Shown here piece by piece: positions 14,180 to 19,635 of a DNA stretch of 19,635 nt. The stretch is taken from assembly GCA_036443405.1 (NCBI GenBank), contig JAZFYD010000205.1:1-19635 (forward strand), in the 5' to 3' direction. The first letter of the stretch is position 1. Each line of letters starts with the position of its first letter. The position numbers and the translations under genes were made by a program. This stretch comes from JAZFYD01 sp036443405. GTDB lineage: Bacteria > Planctomycetota > PLA2. The notes under the pieces are model-generated. The model was given only the letters and a program-made list of their open reading frames with translations, had not been told where the DNA came from and ran no database searches.

Positions 14180-15874
14180 TTACCCCACCTGCTCATCGAT
14201 CTTTTTCTTGAGTGTCGGATAGGTGATGCCAAGCAGTTTCGCGGCCTGCGTCCGGTTGCCGCCGGTCGCCTCGAGCGCGCGCACAACCATCTCGCGTTCC
14301 ATCTCCTTGAGTGTACGCACGCCGGAGCCCGATTCGCCGGCTGGCGTGCCCAGTCGAACCTCGAGCGGTAAGTCCTCGGGTTCGACGCGAGAAGTCGCAA
14401 GCAACACTGTGCAACGCTCGCAAACATTCTTGAGTTCGCGAACGTTCCCCGGCCATGCGTACTTCTCGAGTAGCCCCGCGGCATCGTCGGATAGCTCCAT
14501 CTCGCCGAGGAACTTTCTCGCGAGCTTCGTGATGTCGGACCCTCGCGCGCGCAACGGCGGACACTCGAGCGTGACCACACCGAGTCGGAAGTAGAGATCC
14601 TCACGGAAGTCGGCGCTGTTTCGAAGATCGCGATTCGTCGCAGCAACGATGCGCACGTCCACGCGCGTCGTCTTCGCCGATCCGATGCGATGGAACTCGC
14701 GCGATTCGAGAACACGCAGCAACTTGCCTTGGAGGCCAGGCGCAATCTCGCCAACCTCGTCGAGAAAAATCGTGCCGCCGTCGGCCTGTTCGAAACGACC
14801 TGCACGCGCACGATCCGCGCCGGTGAACGCGCCCTTTTCGTGGCCGAACAGCTCCGCCTCGAGAAGCGACTCGACAAACGCGGCGCAGTTCACGGCGACA
14901 AACGGACCGCTCGATCGAGGGCCGCCGCTGTGCATCGCACGTGCGACGAGTTCCTTGCCGGTTCCGGTTTCGCCGGTCACAAGAACTGTTGCATCGGTCG
15001 GGGCGACCTTCGCGATCTCCTCACGCAACGTACGCATCACAGGTGATTCGCCGACGAGTTCTTTCGAGTACTCCTGTGGCCCGCGCACGAGGTCCTTGGG
15101 CCGCACCGAAGCCACGGCGGCGCTCGCCAGCGCGGCGAGCATTTCGAGATCGGCCTGCGTGAACGCCTCGCCTTGTGTTCGATCGACATACAGCGCACCG
15201 AACCGATCGAGCGGCGCGGCAATGGCCGAGAGCACTTTCTCCGTGACCAGCGATGTCGCGCGTGGTAATTCGAGCGACGGCTCGCGAACCAGCACCGCCT
15301 CCCCCGATTGGAGGACGTGCCGAACGACGCTGCGCGAGTGGGTCCCCACACTCTCCTTCCCGATGACCACCGCGGCACGGCACGGCTCGAAAATCTCCTC
15401 CAGGACGACCACGATCTCGGAATTTCGCCGCGTCGCATCACCGGTCAGCGCGCCGGCGAAGCGGTAGACCGCGGCGAGACGGCCGAGAAGCTCCTCCTCG
15501 CGGCCAGTCACGCGTGCGCTCTGAACGTCTACCCGGGACTGAATGGACAGCGGCGGCGACTCGGTCAAGACGGTCGGCCGGTCCGCAGCTCCGTCCGCCA
15601 AGAACACGAGCGTCAGCCCGCGGACCGCAATCTCGTCGCCGGTCCGCAACATGTGACTGGTCACCCGCCGGCCGTTCACGAAGAGGCCGTTTCGGGAGCC
15701 GAGGTCCTCGGCCATCCAATCCTCGTCGCACTGCACGATTCGCGCGTGCTGCCTGCTGGCCGCCTCATCGAAAACCCGGATGGTGCAGTCCTCGGCGCGG
15801 CCGATCACAACCTCACCGTCGAATCGAAACTCGTCCTCGGTCGACTGACCGCGCGAAACGCGCAAACTGGGCAT
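14180..15874 (-). CDS. FHA-GAF sigma-54-dependent transcriptional activator
   Basis: 564 residues. An N-terminal FHA domain (about 1-95; GR at 25-26, SRQH 40-43, NGLFVNG 62-68) should bind phosphothreonine. A GAF-like region (about 120-250) follows. The AAA+ sigma-54 interaction domain (about 262-490) has Walker A GETGTGKE 281-288, GAFTGA 328-333 and Walker B LDEVGE 351-356. A Fis-type helix-turn-helix (about 520-562, with GGNRTQAAKLLGI) ends the protein. It is thus a cytoplasmic enhancer-binding protein that remodels sigma-54 RNA polymerase, controlled by a phosphothreonine partner and perhaps a small ligand in place of a response-regulator receiver. The three Ser/Thr kinases downstream are obvious candidate partners. 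TAGAAT lies six bases before the ATG and no Shine-Dalgarno is evident, so the message may be leaderless. Confidence 0.95.
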   Translation of the reverse strand: MPSLRVSRGQSTEDEFRFDGEVVIGRAEDCTIRVFDEAASRQHARIVQCDEDWMAEDLGSRNGLFVNGRRVTSHMLRTGDEIAVRGLTLVFLADGAADRPTVLTESPPLSIQSRVDVQSARVTGREEELLGRLAAVYRFAGALTGDATRRNSEIVVVLEEIFEPCRAAVVIGKESVGTHSRSVVRHVLQSGEAVLVREPSLELPRATSLVTEKVLSAIAAPLDRFGALYVDRTQGEAFTQADLEMLAALASAAVASVRPKDLVRGPQEYSKELVGESPVMRTLREEIAKVAPTDATVLVTGETGTGKELVARAMHSGGPRSSGPFVAVNCAAFVESLLEAELFGHEKGAFTGADRARAGRFEQADGGTIFLDEVGEIAPGLQGKLLRVLESREFHRIGSAKTTRVDVRIVAATNRDLRNSADFREDLYFRLGVVTLECPPLRARGSDITKLARKFLGEMELSDDAAGLLEKYAWPGNVRELKNVCERCTVLLATSRVEPEDLPLEVRLGTPAGESGSGVRTLKEMEREMVVRALEATGGNRTQAAKLLGITYPTLKKKIDEQVG

Positions 15875-15880
15875 GGCGCC

Positions 15881-15886
15881 ATTCTA
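15881..15886 (-). promoter_or_regulatory. -10-like TAGAAT six bases before the activator ATG
   Basis: TAGAAT on the minus strand, then GGCGCC and ATG. A start of transcription six to seven bases after the hexamer would place the 5' end at the start codon. No convincing -35 box is seen. Confidence 0.4.
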
Positions 15887-15910
15887 CGGATCCGGCGGGC
15901 CCCTCCGTAG
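15884..15910. repeat. 7-bp inverted repeat CTACGGA/TCCGTAG
   Basis: Perfect arms at 15884-15890 and 15904-15910 flank a GC-rich 13-base spacer that itself contains GGGCCC. The dyad overlaps the -10-like box of the activator gene, a position suited to autorepression. It could also fold as a hairpin. Confidence 0.35.
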
Positions 15911-15930
15911 CCCGCTTTATTCATGAGGCG

Positions 15931-15967
15931 GGGTTGTTTGCGCGCGAACGGTCTGACCAAACAACCC
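15931..15967. promoter_or_regulatory. 10-bp inverted repeat GGGTTGTTTG/CAAACAACCC in the divergent gap
   Basis: Perfect 10-base arms (15931-15940 and 15958-15967) are separated by 17 bases, giving half-sites 27 bp centre to centre. The dyad sits in the middle of the 199-base region between the divergent FHA-activator and nuclease-family genes. It fits a two-site operator serving both promoters. A hairpin is the alternative. Confidence 0.45.
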
Positions 15968-16016
15968 ACGCTGCTCGCCGCACGAGCCTTTTCGACGAGT
16001 TCGGCAAGTTTGGCCG

Positions 16017-16051
16017 TCCAGAACGCTCGTCTGGCTAGGTGCCTTTCTGGA
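16017..16051. repeat. 7-bp inverted repeat TCCAGAA/TTCTGGA
   Basis: Perfect arms at 16017-16023 and 16045-16051, spacer 21 bases, just upstream of the -10-like TAGACT of the nuclease-family gene. A further CCAGA/TCTGG dyad nests within the left part. Confidence 0.3.
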
Positions 16052-16061
16052 TGCAGCCGGG

Positions 16062-16067
16062 TAGACT
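16062..16067 (+). promoter_or_regulatory. -10-like TAGACT six bases before the DUF151 gene ATG
   Basis: TAGACT, then CCCAAC, then ATG at 16074. The spacing is the same as on the divergent activator gene, and again no Shine-Dalgarno is visible. It suggests a leaderless transcript. No clear -35 box. Confidence 0.4.
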
Positions 16068-16073
16068 CCCAAC

Positions 16074-16475
16074 ATGGACCGCCTGGTCGAAGTCGAGTTG
16101 GCCCGAATCATCATCAACGAGACATCGGACCAGCAGTACATCTTCCTGCGCGAGAAGGGGGGTCAGCGGCAGTTTCCGATCGTGATCTCGACGTTCGAGG
16201 CGGCCGCCATCGACCGCTACGTCAAGGAGGCGGAGACGCCCCGTCCGCTCACCCACGAGTTGCTCCACCGCGTCATCGAAAAGCTCGGCTGCAAGGTCTT
16301 GCGCATCGAGGTGACCAAGCTCGAGGAGGGGACGTTTTACGCCAACCTCGTGCTGGGCGGCCCGGACGGCGAGGTCCCGGTGGATGCCCGTCCGTCCGAC
16401 GCGGTCGCGATTGCGGTGCGCAACCACTGCCCGATTTTCGTCAACGAAGACGTAATCGAGGAAGTGGTCTTCTAA
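16074..16475 (+). CDS. Bifunctional nuclease family protein (BFN/DUF151)
   Basis: 133 residues, essentially one BFN domain (PF02577). The family pattern is clear: YIFLREKGGQRQFPIVIS (about 22-39), a conserved E-A-x-x-I helix (EAAAIDRY), PRPLTHELLHRVIEKLG (about 56-72), TFYANLVL, and the strongly conserved DARPSDAVAIAVR (about 104-116) followed by PIFVNEDVI. Plant members were reported to have DNase/RNase activity, while bacterial members are mostly uncharacterised, so the biochemical role here is unproven. It is cytoplasmic and transcribed divergently from the FHA activator. The length is typical and nothing appears missing. Confidence 0.92.
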   Translation: MDRLVEVELARIIINETSDQQYIFLREKGGQRQFPIVISTFEAAAIDRYVKEAETPRPLTHELLHRVIEKLGCKVLRIEVTKLEEGTFYANLVLGGPDGEVPVDARPSDAVAIAVRNHCPIFVNEDVIEEVVF

Positions 16476-16525
16476 GAACGTTCGCCGCCGGCCCTCGACT
16501 CAGGCTCCTGGCCTCCCCCGCGCCG

Positions 16526-16544
16526 GCCTAGCCTCCCCCTAGGC
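16526..16544 (+). terminator. Hairpin GCCTAG/CTAGGC after the DUF151 gene
   Basis: A perfect six-base stem with a seven-base C-rich loop, 50 bases past the stop codon, without a U-run. It is only a weak terminator candidate. A TTGACT (16546-16551) follows at once and could be the -35 of a promoter for the next gene, although TAATCA (16568-16573) is a poor -10 match. Confidence 0.25.
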
Positions 16545-16652
16545 GTTGACTTCGCACCAGCACCCGGTAATCAAGTTTCCGGTTACGTCGCAACCATCCA
16601 TCGTTCAGGGGAACTCGCCTCTTCGCAAGCCCGTTTTGGTTGTGGTGTATCG

Positions 16653-17570
16653 GTGTCCCAACGGACCTACGTAGCCTCATTGCTCCTCGTCTTCGCCGGC
16701 GGCGTGCTCGCCCACCCGTCGCGGGCAAAACAACCCGTCCAGGACGGCGACTCCCACTACCTGGCAGCGATCTGGAAGAACGGCCCGGAAGTCGACCGCA
16801 TGACACCGCGGCTGCTCACTCCCAAGGCAACGGAGGAGCATGCGCCGCCCCGCGAAAACTGCCTAGCCGTGACTTCGAAGGACGGCTACAAGAGCTGCAT
16901 CCTCCCGTATATCCGGTCGGTCGGCACGATCGCCCTCGCGCCGCTCGCCGCAAAGAACAAACTCGCGCGCCGCATCACCCAGAGTCTCGACGAAGCCTGG
17001 GCAGCCCTTACCAAGGAAGCGAACGGCAAGCCGGGCGCGAATCGCGTCCTGCGAATTCTGACCAAGCACTATCCGCGCAAGGATCTTCCGGGGCGTTGCT
17101 TCACGCTGCATGTGACTTTCTTCACCGTTCGTGACCCGTATTTCGACGAATCGGACGACTTGGCGGCAGTCCTCGAGCGCACACGCGGCAAGCCGGTCGC
17201 GGGCACCATGTTCGAACTGCGAAAGACGTATCGCATGGAGGACGGGAAGCGGCGTCTGATCGAGGGCGGGATCGAGGTCAGCCCGAACGTGCAGGCGCGC
17301 ATACAACGGCGCGGATTCGCGGAGGCCTCGAAGAACGACCTCGCGCGGCGGTTCGTCGATGTCTTCCACGGTGCGCACTTCCAGCTCTACGGCGGCGGCA
17401 CGCGCCACGGATTCGCGTGGTACGACCTGTCCCTGGGCAGCGGCCCCGTGAAGGAATGGAGCACGGCCTACACCATCGAGCGCAATACCGATGGTCCCGA
17501 GCAAATCGAAACAGAGGACGTGGATCCCGCCGTGCTCGACGCGGTGCTCGAGATCCTCAAACTCGCGTAG
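16653..17570 (+). CDS. Secreted protein of unknown function
   Basis: 305 residues from a GTG. The N-terminus is a good signal peptide (MSQRTYVASLLLVFAGGVLA, cleavage near HPSRA), so the protein is probably periplasmic or exported. The mature part is an alpha/beta sequence with no family I recognise. Two cysteines (in ENCLAV and KSCILP) and a third in GRCFTLHV occur in the first half. A helical pair around 95-130 and an Arg-rich stretch around 180-230 follow. No TM segment, lipobox or catalytic signature is visible. The start codon has no convincing Shine-Dalgarno. It lies between the DUF151 gene and the toroid gene on the same strand, with gaps of about 170 bases on both sides, so it is likely its own transcription unit. 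Confidence 0.75.
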   Translation: MSQRTYVASLLLVFAGGVLAHPSRAKQPVQDGDSHYLAAIWKNGPEVDRMTPRLLTPKATEEHAPPRENCLAVTSKDGYKSCILPYIRSVGTIALAPLAAKNKLARRITQSLDEAWAALTKEANGKPGANRVLRILTKHYPRKDLPGRCFTLHVTFFTVRDPYFDESDDLAAVLERTRGKPVAGTMFELRKTYRMEDGKRRLIEGGIEVSPNVQARIQRRGFAEASKNDLARRFVDVFHGAHFQLYGGGTRHGFAWYDLSLGSGPVKEWSTAYTIERNTDGPEQIETEDVDPAVLDAVLEILKLA

Positions 17571-17581
17571 CCGCTGACTTC

Positions 17582-17624
17582 CGCTTGTCGCGCCATGGCG
17601 CAAGCGAGACAGCCCGCACTTTTT
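17582..17624 (+). terminator. Weak terminator candidate after the secreted-protein gene
   Basis: CGCTTG and CAAGCG (17582-17606) pair, with an extra inner CGC/GCG separated by one bulged base, around a GCCATG loop. A TTTTT run follows about 14 bases later, further than usual. The hairpin lies 12 bases after the stop codon. Confidence 0.35.
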
Positions 17625-17669
17625 CCATCGAACCGTTTTTGCGCACGTCCGTTTTGTGTTGACGTACTT

Positions 17670-17709
17670 CGCGTTGCGGAAACGCGGAGAGGAACGTTGC
17701 GCAGCGTTC
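17670..17709 (+). promoter_or_regulatory. Two successive dyads in the leader of the toroid gene
   Basis: CGCGTT-GCGGA-AACGCG (17670-17686) is a perfect six-base stem. GAACGTTGCGCAGCGTTC (17692-17709) is an 18-base palindrome with a single mismatched position pair. Both precede the GAGGAG ribosome-binding site of the toroid gene. They could be operators or leader hairpins. Confidence 0.4.
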
Positions 17710-17740
17710 GCCTATCGATTTTCAGCGAGGAGATAGACGG

Positions 17741-19279
17741 ATGCGATGGATCAGCGATCACCATCTCGATGAAGGTGGATTCAACGAAACGATTCAGCGG
17801 CTCGTTCGCGGCTCGCCCTGGTGGATGCTATCCATCGGTGCTCACGCGATGCTGCTCTTCTGCCTATGGATGATTCCGATGGAGCTCGCCACCGGCGAGA
17901 AGGAACACATCATTCAGGCGAGCTTGCAGGAGAAGGTCGAAGAGCCGGACGAAGACGAACTGCTCGACGAACAGGAGCCGGACGTACCGGAAGAGACGGT
18001 TTTCGAACCGGTCGTCCCGCAGGAGGAAGAGGTCAAAGCCGAGACCGATGTCGACCTGCCGAACGAGGACACCTCCGGCGTCGACGGGCCGAACAACGGT
18101 CCGCTCGCCGGGGTCTTCACAAACGCTGTGATCGGCCTGGGCAACGGCGGTGGCGGTGGCCGACCCGGAGGCGGTGGAAACAAAGACACGACCCCGGGCG
18201 GCAGCACCGGCATGACTCAAAACGCCGTCGAAATCGCGCTGCAATGGCTGGCCGACCACCAGGACGTGGACACATCGGGCGGCTGGGACTGCGACGACTT
18301 CGCGAAACACGATCCGGCCGACGACAAGTGCAGCGGCGCCGGCAAGCCGCACTACGACACCGGCGTGACCGGTCTCGCGCTGCTCGCGTTCTTGGGCGCG
18401 GGTTACACCGACCGCGGCAACGCGCACCAGAACAAGTTCGCCCGCAACGTGCGCATGGGGTTGCGCTATCTGATGTCGGTCCAGGACGACGAGGGCTGCT
18501 TCGGCGCACGCGCGAGTCAACACTTCATGTACAACCACGCCATCGCGGCGCTGGCCATGTGCGAGGCCTATTGGATGACGCGCAAACCCGCGTACAAAAA
18601 ACCCGCGCAGGACGGCCTCAACTTCATCGCGATGTCGCGCAACCCGTACATGGCGTGGCGCTACGAGCCGCGCGGCGGCGAGAACGACACGTCCGTGACG
18701 GGATGGATGGTCATGACGTTGAAGTCCGGAGTGTTCGCGGGTCTCGACATCGATCCCGATGCGTTCGAGGGCGCGCGCCAGTGGGTCGACAAGATGACCG
18801 ACCCGGAGTTCGGGCAGGTGGGCTACCTGCAAGCGGGTGGCTCCCCGGCGCGGCCGGAAGGCCTGCAGGACAAGTTCCCCGCGGAGAAATCGCAGTCCAT
18901 GACCGCCGCCGGGATTCTCACGCGCATCTTCCTCGGCGAGAACCCGCAAAAGAGCGAACTGATCCAAAAGGGCGCGGCGTTGTGCGCGGAGCAACCGCCG
19001 GTCTGGAACCCCGACGACGGCTCGATCGACATGTACTACTGGTACTATGCGACGCTCGCCATGTTCCAGGTGGGCGGCCCTTCATGGCGGAAGTGGAACG
19101 CACACATGAAGGAAGCGATCGTGAACCACCAGCATCCGAAGAATGCGGGTTCCAAGAAGGGCTCGTGGGATCCGATCGGCCCGTGGGGACCCGACGGCGG
19201 CCGCGTCTACTCGACGGCCGTGCTGGCGATGTGCCTCGAGGTCTATTACCGCTACGACAAGGTGATCGGCATCCGCTGA
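17741..19279 (+). CDS. TonB-like anchor fused to a prenyltransferase/squalene-oxidase-type toroid
   Basis: 512 residues. A TM segment (about 26-47) carries Ser31-IGA-His35, the SxxxH pattern of TonB/TolA-type proteins that engage ExbBD/TolQR motors. A very acidic, Pro-containing region (about 52-115) and a glycine-rich spacer (about 132-150) follow, as in TonB-like periplasmic linkers. Residues about 160-508 form alpha-alpha toroid repeats of the squalene cyclase/prenyltransferase superfamily: AxxWLADHQ...GGW (161-172), TGVTGLALLAFLGAG, GLRYLMSVQDDEGCFG, HAIAALAMCEAYW, and a terminal DMYYWYYATLAMFQ block. Terpene-cyclase chemistry is unlikely; the toroid is probably a periplasmic binding or effector domain. 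GAGGAG precedes the ATG. No exbB/exbD gene is in the window. Confidence 0.88.
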   Translation: MRWISDHHLDEGGFNETIQRLVRGSPWWMLSIGAHAMLLFCLWMIPMELATGEKEHIIQASLQEKVEEPDEDELLDEQEPDVPEETVFEPVVPQEEEVKAETDVDLPNEDTSGVDGPNNGPLAGVFTNAVIGLGNGGGGGRPGGGGNKDTTPGGSTGMTQNAVEIALQWLADHQDVDTSGGWDCDDFAKHDPADDKCSGAGKPHYDTGVTGLALLAFLGAGYTDRGNAHQNKFARNVRMGLRYLMSVQDDEGCFGARASQHFMYNHAIAALAMCEAYWMTRKPAYKKPAQDGLNFIAMSRNPYMAWRYEPRGGENDTSVTGWMVMTLKSGVFAGLDIDPDAFEGARQWVDKMTDPEFGQVGYLQAGGSPARPEGLQDKFPAEKSQSMTAAGILTRIFLGENPQKSELIQKGAALCAEQPPVWNPDDGSIDMYYWYYATLAMFQVGGPSWRKWNAHMKEAIVNHQHPKNAGSKKGSWDPIGPWGPDGGRVYSTAVLAMCLEVYYRYDKVIGIR

Positions 19280-19302
19280 CCCCTGATTCAAGCAACGAAC
19301 TC

Positions 19303-19330
19303 GAAGGGCGGTCGAGCGCGGCCGCCTTTC
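19303..19330 (+). terminator. Stem-loop after the toroid gene
   Basis: GAAGGGCGGTC (19303-19313) pairs with GGCCGCCTTTC (19320-19330) over 11 positions, two of them G-U, around a GAGCGC loop, 23 bases after the stop. The 3' arm ends in TTTC but no longer U-run follows. Probable terminator of the plus-strand gene. Confidence 0.5.
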
Positions 19331-19506
19331 GCTGCCGTCCTAGGCCCGCCCCGTGAACGAACTCAAGACGGCGTCCCACACCAATTCGGACGCGATGGCG
19401 GCGGCCTGGTGCGGATTCAAAGCCGGGTTGGCCACCTCGTTCGTCGTCGCCGCATATTCTGGGCGCGATGTTTCTCGTCCAGACAAGTGCGGTCAGAAGA
19501 ACGGGG

Positions 19507-19540
19507 GAAAAGGGAGGGGCGGCCAGAACGGCCACCCCTC
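19507..19540 (-). terminator. Intrinsic terminator of the minus-strand gene at the window end
   Basis: On the minus strand GAGGGGTGGCC and GGCCGCCCCTC form an 11-pair stem with one G-U pair around GTTCT, followed by CCTTTTCCCC. The pairing is complete only on the minus strand (the plus strand has a C-A mismatch). It is 24 bases past the TAA at 19565. Confidence 0.65.
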
Positions 19541-19564
19541 GAAAGAACGGATGGTTGGAATCCG

Positions 19565-19635
19565 TTACCGGGTCCACCAGCTCGCGAGCAGGTTGACACC
19601 GGGTACGTCGATGTTCTGTCCGATCACGCCGCCGA
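19565..19635 (-). CDS. C-terminus of an incoming gene (partial)
   Basis: The last 22 codons and TAA of a minus-strand gene that begins outside the window. They read GGVIGQNIDVPGVNLLASWWTR. Support comes from the sensible composition, clean stop and a well-placed minus-strand terminator. No family can be assigned from so short a fragment. Confidence 0.55.
   Translation of the reverse strand, partial: GGVIGQNIDVPGVNLLASWWTR

Larger units (their letters stand above)
19280..19564. other. Convergent intergenic region without a supported gene
   Basis: It lies between the stop of the toroid gene and the stop of the incoming minus-strand gene. It holds one hairpin for each direction and otherwise no conserved-looking coding sequence. 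A reading frame from GTG 19353 stays open to the window end, but it is antisense to the partial gene and has no ribosome-binding site. Confidence 0.55.

Noticed and set aside
18257..18268. DCDD (residues 173-176 of the toroid protein) as the DxDD motif of class II terpene cyclases
   Set aside because: It follows the first repeat's GGW motif instead of sitting in the cyclase active-site position, and the rest of the cyclase signatures are absent. Treated as coincidental.
17821..19356. Second 511-codon open frame on the plus strand across the toroid gene, and a 376-codon antisense frame at 17864-18994
   Set aside because: The true frame shows a complete TonB-like/toroid protein with a good ribosome-binding site. 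The others are composition shadows.
19353..19635. Plus-strand frame from GTG open to the window end
   Set aside because: It is antisense to the partial minus-strand gene and passes through the terminator hairpin. No ribosome-binding site.
1..19635. tRNA, rRNA, CRISPR array, transposase or integrase
   Set aside because: No conserved tRNA arms, rRNA segments, regularly spaced repeats or recombinase motifs were seen on either strand.

Overview
The window is GC-rich and compactly coded, with no tRNA, rRNA, CRISPR array or insertion sequence that I can see. The gene content suggests a member of the Planctomycetota or a neighbouring phylum: three PknB-type Ser/Thr kinases with membrane-embedded C-terminal halves, an FHA-GAF sigma-54 activator, a TonB-like membrane anchor fused to a squalene-cyclase-type toroid, a membrane-anchored coiled-coil protein, and large HEAT-repeat proteins. 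This is inferred from family content; no phylogenetic marker gene is present.

Layout. Nine genes lie on the minus strand between 15874 and 43. In transcription order they are: an FHA-GAF-AAA+ sigma-54 activator (15874-14180); a 364-base non-coding gap; kinase C with a zinc-ribbon N-terminus (13785-11992); a coiled-coil membrane protein (11847-10966); a TPR/two-TM protein (10873-10166); kinase B (10166-7617); kinase A (7562-5445); an L-asparaginase of the Rhizobium etli type (5365-4361); the NAD(P)H-hydrate dehydratase NnrD (4364-3432); and a HEAT/TPR-repeat exported protein (3264-43). On the plus strand, divergent from the activator, lie a bifunctional-nuclease-family (DUF151) protein (16074-16475), an unrecognised secreted protein (16653-17570) and the TonB-like/toroid fusion (17741-19279). 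The last 71 bases hold the C-terminus of an incoming minus-strand gene, followed by a good intrinsic terminator.

How the genes may work together. The most interesting unit is 15874-5445: a phosphothreonine-reading (FHA) sigma-54 activator next to three Ser/Thr kinases that share a repeated membrane module, plus two small membrane proteins. A sigma-54-like GG-N10-GC element with a perfect TTGC at -12 sits just upstream of kinase C, and its predicted transcript start fits the ribosome-binding site and ATG start there. I infer a membrane-kinase to FHA to sigma-54 circuit that may activate its own kinase operon. The asparaginase-nnrD pair is translationally coupled (GTGA overlap) and looks like metabolic housekeeping. 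The HEAT gene start abuts a short element with imperfect terminal inverted repeats, which may have replaced its original 5' end.
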